A stretch of DNA of 64,000 nt from Compostimonas suwonensis (GTDB taxonomy: Bacteria; Actinomycetota; Actinomycetes; Actinomycetales; Microbacteriaceae), in assembly GCF_002797855.1 (NCBI RefSeq), contig NZ_PGFB01000002.1, positions 248,001 through 312,000 of the forward strand, written 5' to 3'. A program made the position numbers and the translations under genes. Below, piece by piece: positions 1-8,294 of this stretch; positions within the stretch are counted from its first letter, which is position 1; the number at the start of each line of letters is the position of its first letter. The notes below the pieces were generated by a model. The model did not search any database and was not told the DNA's origin. It saw only the letters and a list, made by a program, of their open reading frames with translations.

Positions 1-1
1 A

Positions 2-517
2 CTGCTGCTGACCTCCTGCACCTCGGCACCGCGTGGCGGCGCCGACCTGCTTCCCGGCCCCATCCCCACGGACGCCTCCTTCGCGCCCGCCCCGAGCGCT
101 CCGCCCGCCCCGCAGTTCACGGGTGAGCTGCTCGACGGCTCGTCGGTCGACGCGGCCGATCTCTGGGACGGCCGGCCCCTCATCCTGCAGTTCATGACCG
201 GCTGGTGCACCCAGTGCGTCGAGCAGGCGAAAGATCTCGACGCGGTCGCCGACGAGTACGGCGACGCCGTGTCGATCGTCTACGTGAGCGGTGACGACAA
301 GATCGACAGCCTCACGAAGTTCCTCAACGACAACAACGTGGTCTTCCCCGTGGTCGACGACACCAAGCTGCAGGTCTGGCGCTCCTACGCCGTCGTCGAG
401 CCGCCCATGACCGCGCTCATCGACGCCGAGGGCGGGCTCGTCCGCATGTGGCCGGGAGGCGCGTCGAAGGCGCAGCTCGACGACGACCTCACGAAGCTCG
501 TCACCCTCGGAGGCTGA
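2..517 (+). CDS. TlpA-like thioredoxin-fold lipoprotein (5' end outside window)
   Basis: The frame is open from the window edge and begins inside a lipoprotein signal: the first residues read LLLTSC, a lipobox, followed by a Pro/Ala-rich linker. A thioredoxin-like domain follows. Its active site is WCTQC, with cysteines coded at 206-208 and 215-217, and the motif VEPPMTALID near the C-terminus carries the cis-Pro loop expected of the fold. It should be anchored outside the membrane and act as a thiol-disulfide reductase or redox partner, for example in cytochrome c or disulfide chemistry. The true start lies to the left. It converges on dnaG with a gap of 6 nt. The family is clear; the specific partner is not visible. 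Confidence 0.85.
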   Translation: MLLTSCTSAPRGGADLLPGPIPTDASFAPAPSAPPAPQFTGELLDGSSVDAADLWDGRPLILQFMTGWCTQCVEQAKDLDAVADEYGDAVSIVYVSGDDKIDSLTKFLNDNNVVFPVVDDTKLQVWRSYAVVEPPMTALIDAEGGLVRMWPGGASKAQLDDDLTKLVTLGG

Positions 518-523
518 CGGCCG

Positions 524-2380
524 CTACTCCTCGCGCAGCCTCCGCCGGTCGTTCTCCACGGCCATGAGCGCGCGCTGGAGCTGCCGGTAGCTCTCGGTGT
601 CTGCCGGGTCGGCGCGCTGCAGACGGCCCAGCAGCTCCGCCTTCTGGCGGATGAGGTCGCGGTCGATGACCGACGACGTCACGTTGCGCGCGTACTTCGT
701 GAGCTCGCGACCCGGCCGCTCGGGCAACGGTGCGATGCCGAGCTGGGTGACGAGGCTCGAGAAGCCCTCGGGAACCTCGCCCGCGACCCTCGTGAGCCAG
801 GACGGGCTCTCGACGTCGTCGATGCTCACCGCGATGCCGTCGCGCACGACCGCGAGCGACGGGTTGACGAACGCGGCCTGCGAGGCGCGCTGGATGAGCT
901 CGCGCCCGATGAGCCCCGGATGCTGCAGCATCGCCATCAGGGCGTCGCGCTCGAGCCGTGTCGACGGATCCGTCGGCAGCTCCATGATCGAGACGGGGCG
1001 CTCGGCGGGGGGCTCGGCATCGGCACCCGCGGCGCCGGATCGTGGGGCCGCGTTCCGCGAGCGGCCGGAGCTCGCGCTCACCGCACGGGTGACCTCGGCG
1101 ACATCCGTGCCCAGCAGCCGTGCGAGCTCGCGCGCGTAGCCCGGCCGCAGCGCGGGGTCGCGGATGTCTGCCACCACCGGCGCCGCAGCCCGTAGCGCCG
1201 CCACACGCCCCTCGACCGTCTCGAGGTCGAAGCGCGAGAGCACTTGACGGATCATGAACTCGAACATGGGCTTCTTGGCGTCGATCATGCGCCGCACGGC
1301 GTCGTCGCCGCGGTGCAGCCGCAGATCGCAGGGGTCGAGACCCTCGGGGGCCACGGCGACGTAGGTCTGGGCGGCGAAACGCTGCTCCTCGCCGAAGGCG
1401 CGCATAGCGGCCTTCTCGCCCGCGGCATCCGGGTCGAAGGTGAAGATGACCTCGCCGAGCCCCGTGTCGTCGCCGAGCACCCGGCGCAGCACCTTGATGT
1501 GGTCGACGCCGAAGGAGGTTCCGCAGGTGGCGACGGCGGTCGTGATGCCCGCGAGATGGCACGCCATGACATCGGTGTAGCCCTCGACGACGACGACCTG
1601 CCGGCCCCGCGAGATGTCGCGCTTGGCGAGGTCGAGCCCGTAGAGCACCTGCGACTTGTGGTAGACCGCCGTCTCGGGGGTGTTCAGGTACTTGGGCCCC
1701 TTGTCGTCGTCGAGCAGGCGCCTGGCGCCGAAGCCGACGGTCTGACCGGTGATGTCGCGGATGGGCCACACGAGCCGGCCGCGGAAGCGGTCGTAGACCC
1801 CGCGATCGCCCTGCGAGACGAGCCCCGCCGCGGCGAGCTCGGCGTCGTCGTAGCCCTTGGCGCGCAGGTGCTTGGTGAGCGAGTCCCAGCCCTGCGGGGC
1901 GAAGCCGACACCGAAACGGGCGGCCGCGTGCGCGTCGAAGCCGCGCTCGCCCAGGAAGGCGCGGCCCACCTCGGCCCCGGGCGTCATGAGCTGCGCGGTG
2001 AAGAACTCCGCCGCGTCGTCGTTGGCGGCCAGCAGTCGTGCGCGGGCGCCGTGGTCGCTCGCCGTGCCCCCGCCGTCTTCGTAGTGCAGCTCGAAGCCGA
2101 CGCGGCCGGCGAGGCGCTCGACCGACTCGGCGAAGGTGACGTGATCCATCTTCTGCAGGAAGGAGAAGACGTCGCCGCTCTCGCCGCAGCCGAAGCAGTG
2201 GTAGAAACCCACCTGGGGGCGCACGTGGAAGCTCGGGCTGCGCTCGTCGTGGAACGGGCACAGGCCTTTGAGCGACCCGACTCCGGCGGACTTGAGGCTC
2301 ACGTACTCGCCGACGATGTCGCCGATGTTGATCCGGGCCTTGACCTCGTCGATGTCGCTTTGACGAATTCGACCGGGCAT
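524..2380 (-). CDS. dnaG: DNA primase DnaG
   Basis: Makes RNA primers for replication forks together with the DnaB helicase. The 618-residue length is normal. The N-terminal CHC2 zinc-binding site is complete (C41, H44, C62, C65 in CPFHDE and YHCFGC). The TOPRIM catalytic core is visible as VVVVEGYTDVMA, with the acidic motif FTFDPDAAGEKA after it. The C-terminal third is the helicase-interaction region. It starts at ATG 2380, 36 nt downstream of the dgt stop, and is the last gene of a dusB-dgt-dnaG minus-strand run, a common actinobacterial arrangement. Confidence 0.97.
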   Translation of the reverse strand: MPGRIRQSDIDEVKARINIGDIVGEYVSLKSAGVGSLKGLCPFHDERSPSFHVRPQVGFYHCFGCGESGDVFSFLQKMDHVTFAESVERLAGRVGFELHYEDGGGTASDHGARARLLAANDDAAEFFTAQLMTPGAEVGRAFLGERGFDAHAAARFGVGFAPQGWDSLTKHLRAKGYDDAELAAAGLVSQGDRGVYDRFRGRLVWPIRDITGQTVGFGARRLLDDDKGPKYLNTPETAVYHKSQVLYGLDLAKRDISRGRQVVVVEGYTDVMACHLAGITTAVATCGTSFGVDHIKVLRRVLGDDTGLGEVIFTFDPDAAGEKAAMRAFGEEQRFAAQTYVAVAPEGLDPCDLRLHRGDDAVRRMIDAKKPMFEFMIRQVLSRFDLETVEGRVAALRAAAPVVADIRDPALRPGYARELARLLGTDVAEVTRAVSASSGRSRNAAPRSGAAGADAEPPAERPVSIMELPTDPSTRLERDALMAMLQHPGLIGRELIQRASQAAFVNPSLAVVRDGIAVSIDDVESPSWLTRVAGEVPEGFSSLVTQLGIAPLPERPGRELTKYARNVTSSVIDRDLIRQKAELLGRLQRADPADTESYRQLQRALMAVENDRRRLREE

Positions 2381-2416
2381 GGCCTCAATTCTAGTGAGCG
2401 TTGCCGACAGCAGGGC

Positions 2417-3673
2417 TCAGTCGTGCACGAGCCGTTCCGCGCGAGCGAGCGCCGACTGGTCGGTGAGGCTCGCCACCTGGTCGACCACGACCCTGCGGCG
2501 GGCGTCGTCGTCGGATGCCGCGCGCCAATCCTCGGCGAAACCGGCGTCCAGCTCGCTCTCCCCGCTCTGCCACAGCGCATCGGCGAGCGAGCTGAGTACC
2601 TCGCGCTGGCGCACGTAGATCGGCTGCCGGGTGTTGTGCGTCATGACGAAGGCGGCGACGATGCCCTTGAGCACGGCGATCTCGGCCTGGATGTGCCGCG
2701 GCACCACGACGTCGGCACCGAAGCGTGCGAGCCGCGGCGCGGGGAAGGCGGCTCGAGTCGCCTGGGTGGCCGCCCCGGCGAAGCGCCCGATGAGCTGGCT
2801 CGTGAGGTTCTTGAGGCGGCCCTGGGCCTGCCTGCTGCCGTCCCAGTCGGTGAGCCAGACGTCGAGGCTGTCGAGACGGTCGAAGGCCTCGACGAGCTCG
2901 TCGTGCCCGATCTCGTCGCCGATCCACTCGTTCATGGATCGCACGAGGCCGTCGTGGTCGACGCGGCTGCCGAGGGCGCCCACATCGATGTAGCCGTTGA
3001 AGACCGCGTCCTCGAAGTCGTGCACCGAGTAGGCGATGTCGTCGGAGAGATCCATGACCTGGGCCTCGACGCACTTCGTGCCGAGGGGCGCGCCCTCGCG
3101 CAGCCACTCGAAGGCGGCCGTGTCGTCGTCGTAGAAGCCGAACTTCGCGCGGCCGCTCGGATCGACGACGGCCTGCGCAGCCGGCCACGGGTACTTCGTG
3201 CTCGCGTCGAGGCTAGCCCGCGTGAGGTTGAGGCCGTAGGAGCGCCCGTCGGGGCCGAACACCTTCGGCTCGAGCCTGGTGAGCAGACGGAGCGTCTGCG
3301 CGTTGCCCTCGAAGCCGCCGATGCCGCTCGCCCAGTCGTTGAGCGCCTTCTCGCCGTTGTGGCCGAAGGGCGGGTGCCCGATGTCGTGGGCGAGGCAGGC
3401 CGTGTCGACGATGTCGGGGTCGAGCCCGAGGCTGGAGGCGAGCTCGCGGCCCACCTGCGCGACCTCGAGCGAGTGGGTCAGCCGGTTGCGGGCGAAGTCC
3501 AGGCCCGCGGTGGGGCTGAGCACCTGGGTCTTCGCGGCGAGACGGCGCAGGGCGCTCGAGTGCAGCAGGCGTGCGCGGTCGCGTGCGAAGTCGCTGCGCC
3601 GGCTCGAGTGCTGCTCGGGGAACCAGCGTTCGGCGTCGACGACCCCGTACCCTCCCGAGACGGGCTCAGCCAC
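2417..3673 (-). CDS. dgt: dGTPase-like HD-domain triphosphohydrolase
   Basis: Deoxyguanosinetriphosphate triphosphohydrolase-like protein of 418 residues, expected to hydrolyse dNTPs to deoxynucleoside and triphosphate. The metal-binding HD motif is in LAHDIGHPPFGHNGEK; the preceding RLAAKTQV and FARNRLTHSLEV stretches are typical of this family, and the second acidic pair is in MDLSDDIAYSVHD. It starts at GTG 3673 and overlaps the end of dusB by 8 nt, so the two are probably translated from one transcript. The substrate within the dNTPs is not decided by the sequence. Confidence 0.93.
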   Translation of the reverse strand: MAEPVSGGYGVVDAERWFPEQHSSRRSDFARDRARLLHSSALRRLAAKTQVLSPTAGLDFARNRLTHSLEVAQVGRELASSLGLDPDIVDTACLAHDIGHPPFGHNGEKALNDWASGIGGFEGNAQTLRLLTRLEPKVFGPDGRSYGLNLTRASLDASTKYPWPAAQAVVDPSGRAKFGFYDDDTAAFEWLREGAPLGTKCVEAQVMDLSDDIAYSVHDFEDAVFNGYIDVGALGSRVDHDGLVRSMNEWIGDEIGHDELVEAFDRLDSLDVWLTDWDGSRQAQGRLKNLTSQLIGRFAGAATQATRAAFPAPRLARFGADVVVPRHIQAEIAVLKGIVAAFVMTHNTRQPIYVRQREVLSSLADALWQSGESELDAGFAEDWRAASDDDARRRVVVDQVASLTDQSALARAERLVHD

Positions 3674-4838
3674 CGCTGTGGCTCAGCTCGGCGTCGGCCA
3701 GGTCTCCGCGCTCGCGCACGTCGAGCTCGCGGCTCAGCAGCCAGCCGTCTGGCAGCGCGGGGTTCTTGGGCGTGCCGGCGCGGCCACGCGGGCCCTCCGC
3801 GCCCTCACCGGGGTACTCCTGATCCCCGTCGAGCTCGGCGAGGAGGTCGTCGAGCTGGGCCAGCGACTCGACCGTCGCGAGCTTCGCGCGCAGCTCGCCG
3901 CCCACGGGGTAGCCCTTGAAGTACCAGGCGACGTGCTTGCGGATGTCGCGGCATCCGCGGTCTTCGCTGTCGAAGAACTCGACGAGCAGCTCGGCGTGCC
4001 GGCGGAAGGTCGCGGCGACCTGCCCGAGCGTCGGATGCGCGCTCGCGGTGCCGGCGCCCGCGGGGTCTCGGAACGCCGCCGCGAGGTCGCCGAACAGCCA
4101 CGGGCGGCCCAGGCAGCCGCGGCCGACGACGACTCCGTCGCACCCCGTCTCGTCGACCATGCGCAGAGCATCGGCGGCCGACCAGATGTCGCCGTTGCCG
4201 AGCACGGGAACGGAGGTGATCGTCTGCTTGAGGGTCGCGATGGCCGACCAGTCGGCGGTTCCCGAGTAGAACTCCGCGGCCGTGCGGGCGTGCAGCGCGA
4301 TCGAGGCGACGCCTGCGCCCTCCGCCGCCCTGCCGGCCTCGAGATAGGTGAGGTGGTCGCCGTCGATGCCCTTGCGCATCTTGATCGTGAGCGGGATGTC
4401 GCCCGCGGCCTTCACGGCGCCCTCGACGATCTGGCGGAAGAGCCCGAGCTTCCACGGCAGCGCCGCTCCCCCGCCCTTGCGGGTGACCTTGGGCACGGGG
4501 CATCCGAAGTTCAGGTCGATGTGATCGGCGCGGTCTTCGGCGACGAGCATGGTGACGGCCTCGGCGACGGTCGTGGGGTCGACCCCGTAGAGCTGGATGG
4601 AGCGGGGCGTCTCGCTCTCGTGGTGGGTGATGAGCCGCATCGACTCGGGGGTGCGCTCGACGAGCGCCCGCGAGGTGATCATCTCGCTCACGTAGAGGCC
4701 CGCGCCGAACTCCCGGCACAGCCGGCGGAACGCCGTGTTGGTGATCCCGGCCATGGGCGCGAGCACGACCGGGACGTCGAGCCGGAGCGGCCCGATCGAG
4801 AGCGGGGCCACCTGCCCTATCGTTGAGATCGTAGTCAT
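3666..4838 (-). CDS. dusB: tRNA-dihydrouridine synthase (DusB type)
   Basis: FMN-dependent reduction of uridines in the tRNA D-loop. Seen: LAPMAGITNTAFR at the N-terminus (start of the TIM barrel), DLNFGCPVPKVTRKGGGA with the catalytic cysteine, KMRKGID, and VLGNGDIWSA and VVVGRGCLGRPWLF for phosphate and FMN binding. The frame can be extended to a TTG at 4847, but the ATG at 4838 (MTTIST) has a GGGAGAA sequence about 9 nt upstream and is preferred, giving 390 residues. About 30 Gly/Pro-rich residues lie between the barrel and the end. The start is only 33 nt from that of the divergent YbaK gene, so their promoters must overlap. Confidence 0.93.
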   Translation of the reverse strand: MTTISTIGQVAPLSIGPLRLDVPVVLAPMAGITNTAFRRLCREFGAGLYVSEMITSRALVERTPESMRLITHHESETPRSIQLYGVDPTTVAEAVTMLVAEDRADHIDLNFGCPVPKVTRKGGGAALPWKLGLFRQIVEGAVKAAGDIPLTIKMRKGIDGDHLTYLEAGRAAEGAGVASIALHARTAAEFYSGTADWSAIATLKQTITSVPVLGNGDIWSAADALRMVDETGCDGVVVGRGCLGRPWLFGDLAAAFRDPAGAGTASAHPTLGQVAATFRRHAELLVEFFDSEDRGCRDIRKHVAWYFKGYPVGGELRAKLATVESLAQLDDLLAELDGDQEYPGEGAEGPRGRAGTPKNPALPDGWLLSRELDVRERGDLADAELSHSGG

Positions 4839-4871
4839 ATACGTCAATTCTCCCAGAAAGCCACGACAGTC

Positions 4872-5366
4872 ATGACGGATGCGCCCTCAGAGAGTCCTCC
4901 CTCCGGTCTCGACCGGGTCGCAGCGGATGCCGCGGCACGCGGTCTGGCCATCGAGATCGTCGAGCGCCCGGCCGCACGCAGTCTCGCCGAGGCCGCGGAG
5001 ATCCTGGGGCTCGAGCCCTCCGACATCGTCAAGACCCTCGTGGTGAGACGGCATGACGGCGACTTCCTGTTCGCGCTCGTTCCCGGCGGGCGCAAGATCT
5101 CCTGGCCGAAGCTGCGGGCCCTCGTGGGCGTCAACAAGCTCGCGATGCCCGATCCGGGCGTCGCCTTCGACGCGACCGGCTACGTGCGCGGCACGATCAC
5201 GCCGCTGGGCAGCACCACGGCGTGGCCGGTCTTCGCCGACTCCACGATCGTGGGGCGCCGCGTGGCGCTGGGCGCCGGTGAGGCCGGTTACTCGGCTTTC
5301 ATCGACGGCGACGAGCTCATCGCGGCCTATGGCGCGGTCGTGGCCGACATCACCGATCCGGAATAA
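4872..5366 (+). CDS. YbaK/EbsC-type aminoacyl-tRNA deacylase
   Basis: A 164-residue protein of the YbaK/ProX trans-editing family, which hydrolyses mischarged tRNA (Cys-tRNA-Pro in the best-studied members). The conserved lysine lies in SDIVKTLVV (K54). LFALVPGGRKISWPKL and the late glycine-rich RGTITPLGS and SAFIDGDEL stretches match the family. It is divergent from dusB with a 33-nt gap. No clear Shine-Dalgarno is visible upstream of ATG 4872. The exact tRNA substrate cannot be read from the sequence. Confidence 0.88.
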   Translation: MTDAPSESPPSGLDRVAADAAARGLAIEIVERPAARSLAEAAEILGLEPSDIVKTLVVRRHDGDFLFALVPGGRKISWPKLRALVGVNKLAMPDPGVAFDATGYVRGTITPLGSTTAWPVFADSTIVGRRVALGAGEAGYSAFIDGDELIAAYGAVVADITDPE

Positions 5367-5474
5367 CCAGGGCGACCAGGCATTCGATGGCCCGACCAAA
5401 GTGAACGGCAGGCGTCGTCGAGCTTTACCAACCGTTAATGTCATTGCAGGATAATAAGCCATTGCTTTCGCGCC

Positions 5475-5492
5475 TGAGGCGTATACGCCTCA
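5475..5492. promoter_or_regulatory. 18-bp perfect palindrome upstream of the nuclease-like gene
   Basis: TGAGGCGTATACGCCTCA is a perfect 18-bp dyad 53 nt upstream of the ATG at 5545. An AT-rich stretch with GATAAT at 5450-5455, a possible -10 box, lies just before it. The position between a candidate promoter and the start codon suits a repressor site. No regulator gene is adjacent. The symmetry is seen directly; the regulatory role is inferred. Confidence 0.45.
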
Positions 5493-5544
5493 TTCATCGC
5501 CAGGCACCGACCCGAACGAACACGCCGAACACGTGGGAGAAGCC

Positions 5545-6555
5545 ATGGAGTACGAGGAATTCGCACAGCGTTACCCGCGCGAGGCCTCCGAGGTGCCCCG
5601 TTACGACGACGAACGCGAGACCCTCCTGCAGTCGCCGCGTATCTTCGCCGGGGCGTTCGGCACCGTCCTCCACGATCACCTCTCGGGCCGCAAACCCGAA
5701 GACGACGCCAAGGAGTTCGGCAGCTTCCTGAGCTCCTATCTCCAGTGGGCCCGCGAGAACCTCGGCGCCATCATCCGCGCACTCGAGGCCCGCGGCAACC
5801 GTTTCGATCGGCACGAGCCGCTCGTCGAGCTCGGCTTCCACCACATCGCCCAGCCCGCCATCCGGCTCTGGCCGCACCTCATCTACGGATCCGAGCCGAT
5901 CACCCGCCTCGACATCCGCGACATGCAGAACCGGATCGCCCTCGGCGCGACCGGCATGGCGGGCGTACGACACCAGCGCGCGGCCCACTCGCAGTACTTC
6001 GCCGACTACAACCAGCCGCTCCGCTCCGCGCAGAGCGGGCTGCTCACCGAGATGGATGCGGCGGTCGTCCTGCTCGAGCTGAGCCGTGCGCATCCTCAGC
6101 TCACGGTGCTCCCGGCTCCCCCGCAGTTCGAGCACTCGGTCACCGGCCGCAACGTCGACTTCCTCGTGCTCGATCGCACGGCGCGGCGGATCGTCGGCGT
6201 GCAGGTCAAGACCTCGGTCTCGAACGCGAGCTACAAGCGGTACTCCGATGAGGGCATCGTGCTCATCGACGGCATCGTCGACCTGGGCAACTCCCGCTCG
6301 GTGCGCGCCAACCCGCTGCGCTCCGACATCGAGATCGAGGCCTGGCCCGGCATGATCTCCGCACACCACGTCGCGGCCCTGCGCACGAGCACGCCCGCGG
6401 TCGCGGGCTACAACGAGCAGCTGCTCGTCAACCTGCGCAAGACGGCCAAGAAGGTCGTCGTCGGAACGCGCTCGTACAACCAGCGCGCCATCGCCCACGT
6501 CTCCAAGCGCGTGATCGACAAGCTGCACCCCGTGCGCACGCCGAGCGGCGTCTGA
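5545..6555 (+). CDS. Uncharacterised protein with a PD-(D/E)xK-like nuclease signature
   Basis: A 336-residue protein not assignable to a named family by eye. The middle holds LLTEMDAAVVLLEL, then NVDFLVLD, then IVGVQVKTSVSN. This E-(x)-D-(x)-QxK spacing resembles the catalytic strand pair of restriction-endonuclease-fold enzymes, in which QxK replaces ExK in some groups such as Mrr-like proteins. The first half is acidic and helix-rich. The frame opens at GTG 5533, but ATG 5545 has GGGAGA 4-5 nt upstream and is preferred. The last 30 codons recur as a degraded copy at 8406-8493. A nuclease or DNA-binding role is inference only. Confidence 0.7.
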   Translation: MEYEEFAQRYPREASEVPRYDDERETLLQSPRIFAGAFGTVLHDHLSGRKPEDDAKEFGSFLSSYLQWARENLGAIIRALEARGNRFDRHEPLVELGFHHIAQPAIRLWPHLIYGSEPITRLDIRDMQNRIALGATGMAGVRHQRAAHSQYFADYNQPLRSAQSGLLTEMDAAVVLLELSRAHPQLTVLPAPPQFEHSVTGRNVDFLVLDRTARRIVGVQVKTSVSNASYKRYSDEGIVLIDGIVDLGNSRSVRANPLRSDIEIEAWPGMISAHHVAALRTSTPAVAGYNEQLLVNLRKTAKKVVVGTRSYNQRAIAHVSKRVIDKLHPVRTPSGV

Positions 6556-6608
6556 ATTCATCGGAGCCGCCCGCAGGGCAGCTCCTCGAGCACGCGGGGT
6601 CGGGGCCG

Positions 6609-7229
6609 CTAGCGCTCGCGGACCGCGTAGCTCAGGTGCGTCGCCCGCCGCGTCGGCTCCGAGCGCAGCTGCTCCAGGGCCACGCGGCCTGCGTCGACGC
6701 CCTCGAACAGGCGGATGCCGGAGCCGAACAGCACGGGTGAGAGCGCGATCGAGAACTCATCGATCAGACCTGCGTTCACGTACTCCAGGATCGTCTCCCC
6801 GCCGCCAGCGATGCGGACGTCCCGGTCGCCTGCGGCCTCACGGGCCCGCTCGAGCGCGGCGCCGATGCCGTCGTTGACGAAGTGGAAGGTCGTGCCGCCC
6901 GGTCGCTCCCAGGGATCGCGCTGCTCGTGCGTCACGACGAAGACCGCCGTGCGGAACGGCGCCTCCTCCGGCCACGCGCGCTCGCCGGCGTCGAACATGC
7001 GTTTGCCCATCACGCTCGCGCCGGTGCGCTCGAAGGTCGCGCGTGCGATGTCGTCGTCGCGCCCCTCCTCACCGCCCGCGCCGAGCTTCAGGCTCTGCCG
7101 CAGAAACCGCGTCGGGAAGATCCAGCGCTGCAGCTCCATCCACTGCTGCCCCATCAGCTCCTCGGGGGACTCGGGCGCGATGAACCCGTCGAGGGACATC
7201 GACACGCTGAAGAACACCGTCCCGGCCAT
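6609..7229 (-). CDS. Dihydrofolate reductase-family (RibD C-terminal-like) protein
   Basis: A 206-residue protein of the DHFR-like family that also includes the RibD reductase domain. MSLDGFIAP at the N-terminus, GASVMGKRMFDAG, AVFVVTHEQ, VRIAGGGETILEYVNAGLIDEFSIALSPVLFGSG and RLFEGVD are all family hallmarks of NADPH-binding reductases. The substrate is unknown; these small stand-alone members are rarely true folate enzymes. Its ATG at 7229 overlaps the stop of the SRPBCC gene as TGATG, so translation is coupled. It is the last gene of the arsR-SRPBCC-DHFR cassette. Confidence 0.85.
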   Translation of the reverse strand: MAGTVFFSVSMSLDGFIAPESPEELMGQQWMELQRWIFPTRFLRQSLKLGAGGEEGRDDDIARATFERTGASVMGKRMFDAGERAWPEEAPFRTAVFVVTHEQRDPWERPGGTTFHFVNDGIGAALERAREAAGDRDVRIAGGGETILEYVNAGLIDEFSIALSPVLFGSGIRLFEGVDAGRVALEQLRSEPTRRATHLSYAVRER

Positions 7230-7744
7230 CAGCCCTCCGCTCCCGTCCGAACGTTCCGGACGATCTCGGCGACGTAGGCGGCCAGGTTGCCCAGGGTCTG
7301 GCGGCCGCCCTCGATCGCGCCGTGCTTCTCGATCGCCTCGTCGCGCAGCTCCGCGGTGGGGAACACCGTGAGCATCTCGATCCGGGTCGCCTGCCCATCG
7401 GGTTCGAAGGTGAGGATCGACTCGAATGCGTTCGGGTCGTCGCGGTACTCGCCGTGGAGCATCGCGATCCGCTCCGGCGGCACGATCTCGGTCCAGGTGA
7501 TCCACTCCTGATAGTCGGTGCCGTCCGGCCCGCGCATCACGAAGCTCCACTCCCCGCCGACGCGGAACTCGAAGGCCCGCGTCGTGGTAGTGAACCCCTC
7601 CGGCCCCCACCACCGCGACAGGTGCCGCACCTCGGTGAAGGCCTCGAACACCAGCTCCCGCGGCGCATCGATGACCCGGGGGATCACGATCTCGCGGTCG
7701 GCCGTCGCGGGTCGCGCCGGCACTCCTCGTTCCGTCTCGCCCAT
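7229..7744 (-). CDS. SRPBCC (AHSA1-like) ligand-binding protein
   Basis: A 171-residue START/Bet v1-fold protein of the AHSA1 group. ITREIV-type opening is seen as IVIPRVIDAPRELVFEAF, followed by LSRWWGPEGFT, the motif that marks this group, and a C-terminal helix ending NLAAYVAEIVRN. Such proteins bind hydrophobic ligands and are often paired with ArsR-type repressors, as here. The start at ATG 7744 lies 3 nt after the ArsR stop. The ligand cannot be told from the sequence. Confidence 0.88.
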   Translation of the reverse strand: MGETERGVPARPATADREIVIPRVIDAPRELVFEAFTEVRHLSRWWGPEGFTTTTRAFEFRVGGEWSFVMRGPDGTDYQEWITWTEIVPPERIAMLHGEYRDDPNAFESILTFEPDGQATRIEMLTVFPTAELRDEAIEKHGAIEGGRQTLGNLAAYVAEIVRNVRTGAEG

Positions 7745-7747
7745 CGG

Positions 7748-8086
7748 CTACTCCTGCCTTTCCCGTTTCAGATCCTGCACGTACGCGTCCAGCCGGTCGA
7801 AGCTCTCGTTCCAGAACTGCTCGAACCCGCCGGTCCACTCGTGGACACGTCGCAGACCGCGGGCATCCAGGCCGTACACCCGTTGCTTGCCGGCCTTGCG
7901 ATCCCGCACCAGCCCGACCTCACGGAGCACCCGCAGATGTTTGGACGCCCCGGGCTGAGGTATCCCCAGCTCCAGGGCCAGCTCGGCCACCGGCCGCTCT
8001 CCCGCCCGCAGCAGCACCAGGATCTCCCGGCGGCGCGGTTCGGCGATCGCATTGAAGACGTCGGAGGTCGTCGCTGCTCGTGCCAT
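7748..8086 (-). CDS. ArsR-family winged-helix repressor
   Basis: A 112-residue ArsR-type regulator: FNAIAEPRRREILVLLRAGERPVAEL followed by the recognition helix region QPGASKHLRVLREVGLV and the wing RKAGKQRVYGL. No ArsR-type metal-binding ELCVCDL motif is present, so it is probably a ligand- or partner-responsive member. The ATG at 8086 is chosen because the extra upstream codons are arginine-rich nonsense and because a perfect palindrome ends just before the start. It heads the ArsR-SRPBCC-DHFR operon and probably represses it. Confidence 0.9.
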   Translation of the reverse strand: MARAATTSDVFNAIAEPRRREILVLLRAGERPVAELALELGIPQPGASKHLRVLREVGLVRDRKAGKQRVYGLDARGLRRVHEWTGGFEQFWNESFDRLDAYVQDLKRERQE

Positions 8087-8098
8087 GGAGCAATCATA

Positions 8099-8112
8099 TA
8101 CCCATATGGGTA
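8099..8112. promoter_or_regulatory. Palindromic operator in front of the ArsR cassette
   Basis: TACCCATATGGGTA is a perfect 14-bp dyad that ends 12 nt upstream of the ArsR ATG. ArsR-family repressors bind short dyads overlapping their own promoters, so this is the likely autoregulatory site. The dyad is seen directly; binding is inferred. Confidence 0.6.
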
Positions 8113-8141
8113 GATGTAAAGATTCGGCCGCCGAACGCGTC

Positions 8142-8294
8142 CTAGGCTTGTGTGTTCTCCGTGGGCGCGTGGCTCGCCGCGTGCACCGCGTCCGGGATCG
8201 CGCACGAGTCCCCCTCGCAGGCGAAGCCGCCGGCATCGCCGAGCGGGAGCAGACGGATGGGGGTCACAGCGGCGGATGCCGCGACATCCGTCAT
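8142..8294 (-). CDS. Second copy of the 48-aa cysteine-containing ORF, altered C-terminus
   Basis: A 50-codon frame whose first 43 residues are the same as those of the small ORF at 10157-10303, but which ends TENTQA instead of GENT because the repeat boundary falls within its last codons. It keeps the CX4C pair (C26, C31). Here it follows only a 38-codon remnant of the dsbA-like gene, so it has lost its normal promoter and coupling partner. It may be translated by read-through, but is more likely a passenger of the duplication. Confidence 0.35.
   Translation of the reverse strand: MTDVAASAAVTPIRLLPLGDAGGFACEGDSCAIPDAVHAASHAPTENTQA

Noticed and set aside
1244-3919. An 891-codon open frame on the plus strand
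   Set aside because: Antisense to dnaG, dgt and dusB, which have intact family motifs; composition is that of a shadow frame.
6609-7838. An apparent 409-residue fusion protein ending in the DHFR-like domain
   Set aside because: The frame is merely open upstream; the SRPBCC gene occupies that DNA in another frame, and the DHFR ATG at 7229 overlaps its stop.
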